Assembly (NCBI GenBank): GCA_024642565.1
Contig: JAHEAV010000015.1
Location: forward strand, 5,824-69,155
Source: Erythrobacter sp.
GTDB lineage: Bacteria; Pseudomonadota; Alphaproteobacteria; Sphingomonadales; Sphingomonadaceae
Reading direction: 5' to 3'
Length of the DNA: 63,332 nucleotides
Shown: in pieces, positions 27,144 to 36,892 of the stretch
Layout: each line of letters starts with the position of its first letter
Position numbering within the stretch: position 1 is the stretch's first letter
Position numbers and translations under genes: made by a program
Notes under the pieces: generated by a model
Told to the model about the DNA's origin: nothing
The model's input: the letters and a program-made list of their open reading frames with translations, nothing else
The model's database searches: none

Positions 27144-27741
27144 CGGACAGTTCCGTCATTTCGAGCCGCCGGGCCAGGTTTGCAATTATCGCCGCGGTCA
27201 CACCCCAGATCCGAAAACCTTCCCACCGCAGTTCGAGATAGCGCCGCTCAGCCCCGTGCCAATGCACCGAATTTTCCGTCCAGTTCTTGCGGTCGAGCAA
27301 CAGATGCAGCGGTGCCTCAAACCACGCTTCGACCTCGTTCGGGTTGGGCACCAGCGGCAGATCAGGCGGGACGATGCCCAGCACAGGGGTAATGTCGAAA
27401 CCAGTTCCGGTCTGGTATCGATCCGTGATGCCGATCAGCTGCACATGCGTGCGGGCGAGCGAAAGTTCTTCTTCGGCTTCGCGCAGGGCGGCGGCAATGG
27501 CATCTTCCCCTGCGTCAATCTTGCCGCCGGGAAAGGCAACCTGCCCCGGATGGTCGCGCATGTCTTGCGGCCGCTGGGTCAGGATAACGCCGGGCTCGGC
27601 GCGGTCAGTCACCGCGATCAGTACGGCGGCGTTGGCGGATCTTCCGGCTTGGGCAAATCGCGCATCGCTGAGAAGATCCGGAATGGGTTGCCGGTGCCCA
27701 GCGTCGAACTGGCGGCTCAGGCGGTCGAACAGGTTATTCAT
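27136..27741 (-). CDS. Nudix hydrolase, CoA pyrophosphatase-like (NudL)
   Basis: A 201-residue Nudix protein. The catalytic box GGKIDAGEDAIAAALREAEE matches GX5EX7REUXEE. The preceding QRPQDMRDHPGQVAFPGG is the UPF0035/CoA-specific signature found in NudL-type enzymes that split coenzyme A into 3',5'-ADP and phosphopantetheine. The ATG before NNLFDRLSRQF is supported by its 4-base overlap with the upstream DUF1285 stop. Part of the DUF1285-nudix-cca operon, an arrangement common in alphaproteobacteria. Confidence 0.9.
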   Translation of the reverse strand: MNNLFDRLSRQFDAGHRQPIPDLLSDARFAQAGRSANAAVLIAVTDRAEPGVILTQRPQDMRDHPGQVAFPGGKIDAGEDAIAAALREAEEELSLARTHVQLIGITDRYQTGTGFDITPVLGIVPPDLPLVPNPNEVEAWFEAPLHLLLDRKNWTENSVHWHGAERRYLELRWEGFRIWGVTAAIIANLARRLEMTELSDG

Positions 27742-28286
27742 GCCGGCACCATCGAGAATCGGGCATTCTGGCTGCTGACGGTCCAACCGTCACCTCGATC
27801 CAGCGCGATCTCCGCCAATTGCTGGTATGTACTGCGGTTGAGCCGTGCCTCCAGCCTCCGCCGGACACCAAGATAGAGCGACGGCGTATCCGCATTGCCG
27901 CGGGCGGTCAGGGGATTGTCCGGTCCGGCAATTACCAGCTCGTCCGTATTAAGGCGAAACGCGAGGGACCCTGCGGTTTCCACCACATCGGTGGCGATAA
28001 AGGCGGCATCGTCGACTTCGATGGTCAGTTTTTCGAAAGGCGTGACCAACCAGTGCTGCCCATTTTCGTCGCGCGTCAACAGGCCGGAAAAGGCGCGGAC
28101 CATGGCCTGCCGCCGGATCGGATCGCCATCGTGAAACCACACACCGTCTGCCGCAATCCGCATGTTGCTGGTCCCTGAAGCCTGCGGCGCCCAGTCTTCG
28201 ACCGGCGGCAAATTGCGCGCCGATACCTGTTCGGCAATTTCCGCGAGGGTCAGTCCGGCCAGTTCTGGGGGCGGTTCATAAGGCAT
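27738..28286 (-). CDS. DUF1285 domain protein
   Basis: A 182-residue cytosolic protein of the DUF1285 family; conserved parts include RIAADGVWFHDGDPIRR and GQHWLVTPFEKLTIEVDDAAF. Function is unknown; its constant place before a CoA-type Nudix and cca suggests a nucleotide or RNA-linked role, which is only inference. No membrane segment. It overlaps the Nudix gene by 4 bases and starts 34 bases after the GNAT stop. Confidence 0.85.
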   Translation of the reverse strand: MPYEPPPELAGLTLAEIAEQVSARNLPPVEDWAPQASGTSNMRIAADGVWFHDGDPIRRQAMVRAFSGLLTRDENGQHWLVTPFEKLTIEVDDAAFIATDVVETAGSLAFRLNTDELVIAGPDNPLTARGNADTPSLYLGVRRRLEARLNRSTYQQLAEIALDRGDGWTVSSQNARFSMVPA

Positions 28287-28320
28287 TGCCTGAATGCGTT
28301 GCCAGAATGGCCCCGGTTAC

Positions 28321-28833
28321 TCAATCCCGCAACCACGGCCCCAACATGCCATCGGCTGGTAAAACCGCAGGATTGGCGCAGCGCACCAATAACCGGTCCC
28401 GCGCAAATGGACCGGGGCAGTGCCACCCTTGGGTGGGTTCGGAAGAAAAGCCGAAGAAGCGTCCGTAGTAATCCGCATCCCCGATCAACACCTGAGGCAG
28501 GGCCGCTTGCCGGTCCAGCGTATCAAGCGCCGCCAGCATCAGTGCCTTCCCAAATCCTTCCTGCTGCCGTTCAGGCAGAACAGCGACCGGCCCGACCATC
28601 ACCATCGGGTGGGCGCGGCCTTGCGGGTCAGTCAGTGCGACGGGCCACAGCTGTATGGTACCGGTGAGGTAATCATCATCATCCAGGGCAGCAAAGCTGA
28701 GCGCGGGTAACCAATCTGTCCCCTCACGAATGCGATAGGCCGTGCGCGCGTGACGATCTGAGCCGAAGGCCCGGTCAAGCACTTCTTCGATCAGCGCAGA
28801 ATCAATTGTGTTAAGGGGAACGATGGTCGCCAT
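28321..28833 (-). CDS. GNAT N-acetyltransferase, YhbS-like
   Basis: A 170-residue GNAT acetyltransferase. The acetyl-CoA pocket is formed by VGPVAVLPERQQEGFGKALMLAA (motif A, Q/R-x-x-G-x-G/A variant: RQQEGFGKAL) near residue 82. The following LIGDADYYGRFFGFSS is typical of YhbS-like members. Acceptor substrate unknown. It may be the first gene of the leftward GNAT-DUF1285-nudix-cca group. Confidence 0.85.
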   Translation of the reverse strand: MATIVPLNTIDSALIEEVLDRAFGSDRHARTAYRIREGTDWLPALSFAALDDDDYLTGTIQLWPVALTDPQGRAHPMVMVGPVAVLPERQQEGFGKALMLAALDTLDRQAALPQVLIGDADYYGRFFGFSSEPTQGWHCPGPFARDRLLVRCANPAVLPADGMLGPWLRD

Positions 28834-28902
28834 GGCGCGCGCCGTTAGTTTGCGCGCGAGCCTGTGTCACATAAAATCGGTTATCGACCGGTTTATGCGG
28901 GT

Positions 28903-30078
28903 TTACTTTGTAGCCGGAGAAAGGTGCAGCAGGCGGCCATCTTCGCCATCTTCGAGCAGATAGATTGCCCCATCCGGTGCCTCAACAATTTCACGAATCC
29001 TCTGGCCCATGTCGTAGCGGGCGACTTCGCTTGCGCGTTCGCCCTCGACCTTGACCCGGATGATACTCTTGGCTTTCAGCCCGGCGATCAGCGCATCGCC
29101 GCGCCAGTCTGTAAACATCGCGCCACTGTAAAAGATGAAATCGCCCGGTGCGATTACCGGTGTCCAGCTGATTGCCGGAGCAGCAAATTCGGGGCGGGTC
29201 GCATGGGCCGGAATGGCCTTGCCGCCGTAATGCGAGCCTTCCGAAACCAACGGCCACCCGTAGTTGGCACCGGGCGTGACCAGATTGAGTTCATCGCCGC
29301 CAGCGGGACCATGTTCGAGATCCCACAGTCGGCCTTGCATATCGAATTTCAGCCCGAGAATATTGCGGTGGCCATAGGACCAGATCTGGGGGCTGGCTCC
29401 CTCGTTTGCGGCCATGGGATTGCCGGCCGCAGGGGTGCCATCAAGATTGAGACGGACCACACTGCCAAGGTTGTTCGATACATCCTGTGCCGGTGCCATC
29501 TTTTGCCGCTCGCCACTGGCGATGAAGAGGAATTTGCTATCGGGCGAAAATGCGATGCGGTGCGAATAATGCCCGCGGCCGGTAACTTTGGGAGATTGCC
29601 GCCAGATGATCTCCAGCCCTGAAATGGTGCAGGCATCTGGGGTGCTGCAGCCCAGCTGGCCCCGGCCGACAACCGCGCCGCGTGTATCGCCTTCGCCCGC
29701 TTCTACCCAACTCAGATAGATTGCCTTGCTGGTCTTATAGTCCGGTGCGAAGGCAATATCGCCAAGCCCGCCTTGACCGCCATAATCGACGGCCGGTGCG
29801 CCACTGACTGTCCCGATACGGCCGGTTTCCGGTCGATAGAATTTGATCGTCCCGGCCTGTTCGGTGACAAAGACGTTGCCCGTCCCAGGTTCAATCGCTG
29901 CTGCCCAGGGTTCTGCAAAACTCGCCAGATGCGCAACCTTGAACGGACCGACAGTTGTGCTTGCCGATTGCTCCGGAGCTTGTGCCCTGTCCACCGATGC
30001 GTGGCTGCCGCAACTTGCGAGGCCGACTGCGGCAGTGAATAGAAGTGCAGCGATGAATCCTGGCTTTGACATGTCCAT
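28903..30078 (-). CDS. PQQ-dependent aldose/sorbosone dehydrogenase-like lipoprotein
   Basis: A 391-residue six-bladed propeller of the glucose/sorbosone dehydrogenase family. A signal peptide ends at the lipobox LASC near residue 23. Family motifs seen: FAEPWAAAIEP, YGGQGGLGDIAFAPDY, IWSYGHRNILGLKFD and LEHGPAGGDELN, the last two lining the PQQ/Ca2+ site. It probably oxidises a sugar or related alcohol in the periplasm if PQQ is available; no PQQ synthesis gene is here. Two ATGs (30078 and 30072) are possible, and both overlap the divergent rnhB start. Confidence 0.87.
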   Translation of the reverse strand: MDMSKPGFIAALLFTAAVGLASCGSHASVDRAQAPEQSASTTVGPFKVAHLASFAEPWAAAIEPGTGNVFVTEQAGTIKFYRPETGRIGTVSGAPAVDYGGQGGLGDIAFAPDYKTSKAIYLSWVEAGEGDTRGAVVGRGQLGCSTPDACTISGLEIIWRQSPKVTGRGHYSHRIAFSPDSKFLFIASGERQKMAPAQDVSNNLGSVVRLNLDGTPAAGNPMAANEGASPQIWSYGHRNILGLKFDMQGRLWDLEHGPAGGDELNLVTPGANYGWPLVSEGSHYGGKAIPAHATRPEFAAPAISWTPVIAPGDFIFYSGAMFTDWRGDALIAGLKAKSIIRVKVEGERASEVARYDMGQRIREIVEAPDGAIYLLEDGEDGRLLHLSPATK

Positions 30079-30700
30079 TCTTTCCGGAATTCCCGACCAG
30101 GCCCTTGGTGCAGAAGGGCTGATCTTTGGCGTTGATGAGGCAGGGCGCGGCCCACTTGCAGGCCCGGTTGTGGCAAGTGCAGTCGCGCTATGCAAGCCGC
30201 GTCCGAAAGGTCTCGACGATTCCAAGAAATTGACTGCGAAGCGCCGGGGGGAGCTTGATCTCACCATTCGCCTACGCTGCGCCTGGGCTGTTGGTGTGGT
30301 TGATGTGGAGGTGATCGATCGGATCAACATTTTCGGGGCCACGATGCTGGCCATGACCTTGGCGGTCAGGAATTTGAGTACGGCTTTGGGCCGGAATCCG
30401 GACAATGTGCTCATCGACGGCAACATGACCCCGGCTGGCCGCACCGAAGGCTGGCGCTGGGATGCATGTGCCATCGTGGGCGGCGACGCGCTGGAGCCGG
30501 CGATTTCAGCCGCTTCGATAGTGGCGAAGGAATGGCGGGACCGGATGATGCTGGAAGCCGCCGCCCAATATCCCCAATATGGGTGGGAACAGAACAAGGG
30601 TTACGGCACCAGGGATCATATGGCGGCCCTCCGCACGCACGGACCCAGCCCGCTCCACAGGCGCAGTTTTGCGCCTGTTTCGCAAATGCTGTTGATTTAA
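30071..30700 (+). CDS. rnhB: Ribonuclease HII
   Basis: Cuts the RNA strand at ribonucleotides embedded in DNA. The 209-residue protein has the catalytic acidic residues in GVDEAGRGPLAGPVVASAV, DDSKKLTAKRR, VLIDGN and ASIVAKEWRDR, and the C-terminal GYGTRDHMAALRTHGPSPLHR. Start uncertain: ATG 30071, or 30053 (six residues longer). Whichever is used, the start region overlaps that of the divergent dehydrogenase. rnhB is next to ccrM in several alphaproteobacteria; here a sulfotransferase gene lies between. Confidence 0.95.
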   Translation: MSILSGIPDQALGAEGLIFGVDEAGRGPLAGPVVASAVALCKPRPKGLDDSKKLTAKRRGELDLTIRLRCAWAVGVVDVEVIDRINIFGATMLAMTLAVRNLSTALGRNPDNVLIDGNMTPAGRTEGWRWDACAIVGGDALEPAISAASIVAKEWRDRMMLEAAAQYPQYGWEQNKGYGTRDHMAALRTHGPSPLHRRSFAPVSQMLLI

Positions 30701-30701
30701 T

Positions 30702-30725
30702 CCCGCCCCGGCGCGGGCGTTCTTT
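30702..30725. terminator. Weak GC hairpin between rnhB and the sulfotransferase gene
   Basis: CCCGC-CCCGGC-GCGGG followed by CGTTCTTT, directly after the rnhB stop and before the convergent gene's stop. Short stem; a possible terminator for rnhB. Confidence 0.4.
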
Positions 30726-31418
30726 CTAAGCGAAAGCCTTGGTGCGCAACTGTTCGATATAGGCTTTGCCAAAGGCTTCAGCGTCTTCCGGGCTAGTGGG
30801 CAATCCGGATTCGCCGCCGGATGCATCCAGGATTTCATCACGCGAATTGACCCTAGGGAACGGCTCGGCTGGCAAATCGACGCCGAGGAATTTGCACAGC
30901 GGTTCCCATCCGTCCTTGGGATGAAACAACAGCAACCGTTCGGGCGGCAGACTATCGATAATCTCCTGATTTCGTTTACGATACCAGTCGGTCATGAAAG
31001 CGCGATCGCCGACCTGTCCGTTGAATGCATGAAAGATGGCTCCGTGCATGAAGCTGTGCTGAGGTGATCCCTCCGGCGCTGTTTGCATACGCGGTGAAAA
31101 GATCGTTTCGCTGACGGAATCGAACCAACTATCCGCATCCCGCGAGGTCAATACCACTTTTGCATCGGGATAATATTCGGTCAGTTCGCGCCAATAGCTG
31201 CAGGCTGGATAATCGGTGGTTGACTGGAACCCGTCAAAAATTGCGTCCCAATCGGGGTCGCCGCCGATTACATCCAGCCAAAGCGGGATGCTGCGACGGG
31301 CGCTCGCGAACACTTCCGACATATGGTAGCACGGGCCAAAGCCGATATGTTCGAGAGCGAATTTGAGCGAAAAGGTCGCGGTCCGGCCCAATCCTGCACC
31401 AATAACTTTGAGCGCCAA
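30726..31418 (-). CDS. Sulfotransferase family protein, TTG start
   Basis: A 230-residue P-loop sulfotransferase-like protein (Sulfotransfer_4 type). The PAPS-binding loop is GAGLGRTATFSLKFAL at the N-terminus, and VVLTSRDADSWFDSVSETI supplies the 3'-phosphate contacts. The start is TTG, giving LALKVIGAGLGRT; GGAGGAGG lies exactly five bases upstream, and an earlier ATG would add an unrelated 19-residue tail. Substrate unknown; such proteins are frequent in Sphingomonadales. It interrupts the rnhB-ccrM neighbourhood on the opposite strand. Confidence 0.85.
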   Translation of the reverse strand: MALKVIGAGLGRTATFSLKFALEHIGFGPCYHMSEVFASARRSIPLWLDVIGGDPDWDAIFDGFQSTTDYPACSYWRELTEYYPDAKVVLTSRDADSWFDSVSETIFSPRMQTAPEGSPQHSFMHGAIFHAFNGQVGDRAFMTDWYRKRNQEIIDSLPPERLLLFHPKDGWEPLCKFLGVDLPAEPFPRVNSRDEILDASGGESGLPTSPEDAEAFGKAYIEQLRTKAFA

Positions 31419-31423
31419 TTTTT

Positions 31424-31431
31424 CCTCCTCC
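31424..31431 (-). promoter_or_regulatory. Ribosome binding site deciding the sulfotransferase TTG start
   Basis: GGAGGAGG on the minus strand, five bases before TTG. This is among the strongest Shine-Dalgarno sequences seen in the window and argues against the upstream in-frame ATG. Confidence 0.8.
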
Positions 31432-31513
31432 GAAAAGCTGAAATAGCCAATATCACCCGCCGCCGGAAAAAACATCAGCCGATAGAGTCTTCGTGGTCAC
31501 ACCCCATCATGTC

Positions 31514-32803
<1,290 letters not shown>

Positions 32804-32874
32804 ACCGCCGATCTTTTCGGCTTGGGCTCGATACGCAGTTTTTTGATGCGATTACGCATGTTTCGGGTGAAGCC

Positions 32875-33987
32875 ATGACCGATCAGATTTACATCCGCCC
32901 AATTGGTTTTGCACCAAGCCCGCAAAGCGAGGAAGGCGATGCGGTGCGTCTGGCCGGCGGGATGGTCTATGCGCATCGATTTGCGATGGTTTTGCGCCGC
33001 GATGGTGCCGTTGTTGAGCGTGAGAGGTTTTCACCATCGGGAATGACCGCGGCGTTGGGCCGCTTATCCGGCAACCTGGGAACCGAAGCTGAAGCCCAAT
33101 GGGCCGCGCTGACATGCGAACATGCCGCACTGCAAATGGGAGAGCGAACCATTCGGCTCGACCAGCCGCAAGTGGTTGGCATCCTCAATGTTACGCCAGA
33201 CAGCTTCTCTGATGGTGGTGCATTTCTCGACAACCCCGACGCTGGCCAGGTCCATGCCGCCGCCATGCTGGAGGCAGGTGCGGCCCTTGTCGATATTGGC
33301 GGCGAAAGTACGCGTCCGGGGGCAGCGGCAACTTGGGAAGGTGATGAGTTGAAGCGGGTGATTCCGGCGGTCGAATATTGTGCCGCGATGGGCGCAGCGA
33401 TCAGCGTCGATACTCGCCGACCAGCGGTGATGGAGGCCGCGCTGGACGCTGGAGCACATGTCATCAACGATGTATCCGCCTTGCGCCATGATCCGCGAAG
33501 CATCGAATTCGCCGCTGCGCGCAAGTGCCCGGTGGTTTTGATGCATGCACCCGGTTCAGGGCAGGATCTTCATGCTGACGGCCACTATGCCAACGTGGTG
33601 TTCGATGTGTTCGATTGGCTGAAAGCGGCGCGTGATCGGGCAATCGAAGCGGGTATCGCGCGCGACAGGATAATCCTCGATCCGGGTATCGGCTTTGGTA
33701 AGTCCTTGTCTGAAAACTTGGCTTTGCTGAACGCATTGCCGCTGTATCATGCGCTAGGGCAACCTTTGCTACTTGGCGCCAGTCGCAAGCGAATGATCGG
33801 GGCATTATCAAACGAAGCCCCTGCCGATCAACGGCTTGGCGGCAGCCTTGCTCTGGCAATGGCTGGCATGGACGCCGGCGTGCAATTGCTCCGTGTTCAT
33901 GATGTGGCCGACACTGTGCAGGCTCGCAATGTTTGGCGCGGCCTCAGAGATGCGGCGCTTACGGATTTTGCAGAAATGCCGGCATAG
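32875..33987 (+). CDS. folP: Dihydropteroate synthase with N-terminal extension
   Basis: Joins pterin pyrophosphate to para-aminobenzoate in folate synthesis; the sulfonamide target. The TIM-barrel core starts near residue 100 with VVGILNVTPDSFSDGG, then DIGGESTRPGA, the SVDTRRPAVMEAALDAG segment, HVINDVSAL, DPGIGFGK and LLGASRKRMIG. About 100 residues precede the core (family usual length about 270-280, here 370). The extension (PIGFAPSPQSEEGDAVRLAGG...) is not recognised. It starts 71 bases after ccrM on the same strand. Confidence 0.93.
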   Translation: MTDQIYIRPIGFAPSPQSEEGDAVRLAGGMVYAHRFAMVLRRDGAVVERERFSPSGMTAALGRLSGNLGTEAEAQWAALTCEHAALQMGERTIRLDQPQVVGILNVTPDSFSDGGAFLDNPDAGQVHAAAMLEAGAALVDIGGESTRPGAAATWEGDELKRVIPAVEYCAAMGAAISVDTRRPAVMEAALDAGAHVINDVSALRHDPRSIEFAAARKCPVVLMHAPGSGQDLHADGHYANVVFDVFDWLKAARDRAIEAGIARDRIILDPGIGFGKSLSENLALLNALPLYHALGQPLLLGASRKRMIGALSNEAPADQRLGGSLALAMAGMDAGVQLLRVHDVADTVQARNVWRGLRDAALTDFAEMPA

Positions 33988-34046
33988 CCGCTATCACACC
34001 CACCGCCGAAAGATGTTTAAGCAGCGGTGCGGACGCTTGGACGATA

Positions 34047-35465
34047 CTAGGCCGCGTCCCCGATCCCCAGATCGCCCAATTTGCGGTAAAGAGTAGAACG
34101 CCCAATGCCGAGACGGCGGGCGACTTCGGTCATGCGCCCGCGATAATGGCCAATGGCAAGGCGAATTACGTCGGCCTCGATCTCTTCCAGCGGGCGAAGA
34201 TTGCCATCCCGCGTGTAAAGCATGACCCCGACACCTTCTTGCATCGGATTGATAGCATCGTCACATTCACCAAGTAATTCGGACAGTTGCGGGAAGCTGT
34301 CGACCGTTAGCGACTCACCGTCGCAAAACACGGCAGCGCGAAACAGCACAGCTTGCAACTGCCGGACATTGCCCGGCCAATCAAACGCCGAAAGCAACGA
34401 AAGCGCCGAATCGGTGATCGACAAACTGCGAAGGCCCGGCTGATCGCCGATCCGCGCAAGGAAATGGCGGCAGAGAGCAGAAATGTCGCCCTGACGTTCG
34501 CGCAAAGGAGGAAGCACGATCTTGGTAGCCGACACGGCCTTGTGCAGGTCAGCATTGAAATGGCCAGCTTCGACCAGATCGGAAAGTGGCAGGTTGCTGG
34601 CAGCGAACAGCCGCACATCGACCCGGAAACCGTGCTTGGCCCCAACCGGGCGAACAATGCCGCTGGTCAAGGCTTCGGCTAAAACTTCCTGCAACGGGAG
34701 CGCCAAACGGTCGATTTCATCGAGCACCAATGTGCCACCATCGCAATGCTGAACAGCGCCGATCTGGCGGTCAAAGGCACCGGGAAAGGCGTTCTGTTCG
34801 TGCCCGAACAGCACGGATTCGATCGAATTGGCCGGCACACCGCCGACATTTATGATCCGCAGCGGAGCCTTTGCCCGGGGGCTGGCCGTATGCATCGCGC
34901 GCACCAACATTTCCTTGCCGGTTCCGCTTTCGCCCTCAATCAGCACCGACCCGTGGCCTCTTGCTGTTTTCGCTGCATTGGCCAGCGCGGTCCGGAATGA
35001 CGGAGAGGTGCCAATCATCGCATCGAAATCGAGTGTGATGGGCATTTTTTCGGTTAATGGCTGCAGTTCGTTTTTGGGCGCTTCCAACTTTGTGGCGCTG
35101 CGCAAAGCCGTCATCAGCCGATCCGGCGCGACGGGCTTGACCAGGTAATCGGTGGCCCCGGCACGCATCGCTTCGACCGCCAGCAGAGGAGAAGCGCTGG
35201 TGGTCAGCATGAGAATTGGCATTGCAGGCCGCCGTGACTTGAGCTCGGCGATCAGGCTGCAGGCATCGTCCCCCGGCACCCATTGATCGAGAATAATTGC
35301 AGATAATTGCATACCTTGCCGAGTGCCTAGCGTGGCAATCGCGGTTTCCGCATCATTGACCACCAGCACGCGCCAGCCCTCACGCGCAGCGAGAGCGCTG
35401 ATCAGGCGGCTTTGGGCCGGCTCATCATCGATCAACATCAGCAGGCGCGTTGCGTCGTCGGTCAT
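34047..35465 (-). CDS. AAA+ response regulator with degenerate sigma-54 loop
   Basis: A 472-residue NtrC-architecture regulator. It has a receiver domain (LIDDEPAQ, phospho-Asp in ILDQWVPGDDA, Lys in YLVKPVA), an AAA+ domain (Walker A EGESGTGKEMLVRA, Walker B GGTLVLDEID, arginine fingers in LPPLRERQGD) and a Fis-type helix-turn-helix (EVARRLGIGRSTLYRKL). The loop that contacts sigma-54, normally GAFTGA, reads NAFPGAF, so sigma-54 activation is doubtful. It may instead act on sigma-70 promoters. It is divergent from the pnt operon. No histidine kinase is adjacent. Confidence 0.9.
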   Translation of the reverse strand: MTDDATRLLMLIDDEPAQSRLISALAAREGWRVLVVNDAETAIATLGTRQGMQLSAIILDQWVPGDDACSLIAELKSRRPAMPILMLTTSASPLLAVEAMRAGATDYLVKPVAPDRLMTALRSATKLEAPKNELQPLTEKMPITLDFDAMIGTSPSFRTALANAAKTARGHGSVLIEGESGTGKEMLVRAMHTASPRAKAPLRIINVGGVPANSIESVLFGHEQNAFPGAFDRQIGAVQHCDGGTLVLDEIDRLALPLQEVLAEALTSGIVRPVGAKHGFRVDVRLFAASNLPLSDLVEAGHFNADLHKAVSATKIVLPPLRERQGDISALCRHFLARIGDQPGLRSLSITDSALSLLSAFDWPGNVRQLQAVLFRAAVFCDGESLTVDSFPQLSELLGECDDAINPMQEGVGVMLYTRDGNLRPLEEIEADVIRLAIGHYRGRMTEVARRLGIGRSTLYRKLGDLGIGDAA

Positions 35466-35623
35466 AATTCCCCAAAACCGTCCGGTTGCGGTACAGGGGA
35501 CTTATCTAATCAAAACGGGTAAAGGTCTTATTAAGGACATGAGCCATCTTTCGAAGGGTTGATGGCATTGCCGTGGCGCGATAGACGCTACTCCAACAAA
35601 CAAACTTGATGAGGAATTGCGTG

Positions 35624-35749
35624 ATGGCTTCGGCAAATGACATGAAGGCAGCAGAAAAGACTTACGGCGGGTTCATCTCGCTACTCAAATGGGCAGTGCC
35701 GGTAATTGCCTTGCTTGCATTGATCATTGTGGTCGTGATTTCCAGTTGA
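35624..35749 (+). CDS. aa3-type cytochrome c oxidase subunit IV-like microprotein
   Basis: A 41-residue protein: a short soluble start (MASANDMKAAEKTYGGF) and one membrane helix (WAVPVIALLALIIVVVIS). This matches the bacterial aa3 oxidase subunit IV family (COX4_pro_2), including the YGGF turn. GAGGA lies nine bases before the ATG. It is the first gene of the pnt operon, a placement seen in other sphingomonads, with the pntAA start within 12 bases of its stop. A role in the oxidase or in the transhydrogenase is inference. Confidence 0.8.
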   Translation: MASANDMKAAEKTYGGFISLLKWAVPVIALLALIIVVVISS

Positions 35750-35760
35750 GCGCTTCAGGT

Positions 35761-36882
35761 TTGCGTATCGCGATTCTGAAGGAACGTGCGGCTGATGAGT
35801 CGCGCGTTGCGATCATTCCGGAAACGGTGAAGAAATTCACCGCTCTTGGGGCGGTTGTAGTCGTAGAAAAAGGCGCTGGCGCGGCGGCCTCTTTTTCCGA
35901 CGATGCCTATATCGATGCCGGGGCCCAGGTGGGCACTGCGGCCAAAGTTGTGACCGATGCCGACATCATCCTGGGCATCCAGGCGCCCGATGTCGCGCTT
36001 CTCAAGGGCGCAAGACCCGGTGCCTGGGTGGCCGCCAGCTTCGATCCCTTTGGCCAGAAGGACCGCGTGCAAGCCTATGCCGCAGGCGGATTCGAAGCTC
36101 TGGCAATGGAATTCATGCCGCGCATCACGCGCGCGCAAAGCATGGATGTTCTTTCCAGCCAATCCAATCTTGCGGGATACAAGGCGGTCATTGCAGCCGC
36201 CAATGAATATGGCCGCGCCTTTCCGATGATGATGACAGCGGCGGGAACGATCACCGCCGCGCGCGCCTTCATCATGGGCGTAGGGGTTGCCGGCTTGCAG
36301 GCAATTGCCACGGCGCGCCGCCTGGGCGCACAAGTTAGCGCAACCGATGTGCGGTCGGCGACCAAGGAGCAGATCCAATCGCTGGGTGCAAAGCCGATTT
36401 TCGTGGAAAATGTCGCGGGAATCGAAGGTGAGGGCAGTGGTGGTTATGCCACCGAAATGTCCGAGGAATACCAAAAAGCGCAGGCCGAACTGGTGTCGAA
36501 CCACATAGCCAAGCAGGACATCGTCATTACGACAGCGTTGATTCCGGGGCGCGCTGCGCCGCGATTGATCAGCGATGCGCAGATTGCCAGCATGAAACCG
36601 GGCAGTGTGATCTTCGATCTCGCCGTGGCACAGGGCGGTAATGTCGAAGGCAGCGTGGCGGACCAGATAGTGCTCCGGCATGGTGTAAAGATTATGGGTT
36701 ATTCAAACACTGCGGCGCATCTGGCCACTGACGCTTCTGCGCTTTACGCCCGCAATCTGTATAATTTCCTCAGTGCCTTCTGGGACGCTGAAGCCGGCAA
36801 GCCTGTGCTGGACGAAGAAATCGGGGACGCTGTGCGGCTGACCCGAGACGGAAAAATCGTCAATGAGCGGTTGCTCGGATAA
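35761..36882 (+). CDS. pntAA: NAD(P) transhydrogenase subunit alpha, part 1
   Basis: NAD(H)-binding part (domain I) of the proton-translocating transhydrogenase. It begins LRIAILKERAADESRVAI from a TTG, with AGG close by; another in-frame TTG at 35746 overlaps the previous stop. The Rossmann motif MGVGVAGLQAIATARRLGA is near residue 170, and SGGYATEMSEEYQKAQAEL is the mobile loop. In this genome, as in many alphaproteobacteria, the alpha subunit is split into two genes. The enzyme makes NADPH from NADH using the proton gradient. Confidence 0.94.
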   Translation: MRIAILKERAADESRVAIIPETVKKFTALGAVVVVEKGAGAAASFSDDAYIDAGAQVGTAAKVVTDADIILGIQAPDVALLKGARPGAWVAASFDPFGQKDRVQAYAAGGFEALAMEFMPRITRAQSMDVLSSQSNLAGYKAVIAAANEYGRAFPMMMTAAGTITAARAFIMGVGVAGLQAIATARRLGAQVSATDVRSATKEQIQSLGAKPIFVENVAGIEGEGSGGYATEMSEEYQKAQAELVSNHIAKQDIVITTALIPGRAAPRLISDAQIASMKPGSVIFDLAVAQGGNVEGSVADQIVLRHGVKIMGYSNTAAHLATDASALYARNLYNFLSAFWDAEAGKPVLDEEIGDAVRLTRDGKIVNERLLG

Positions 36883-36892
36883 GGGGGTAACC

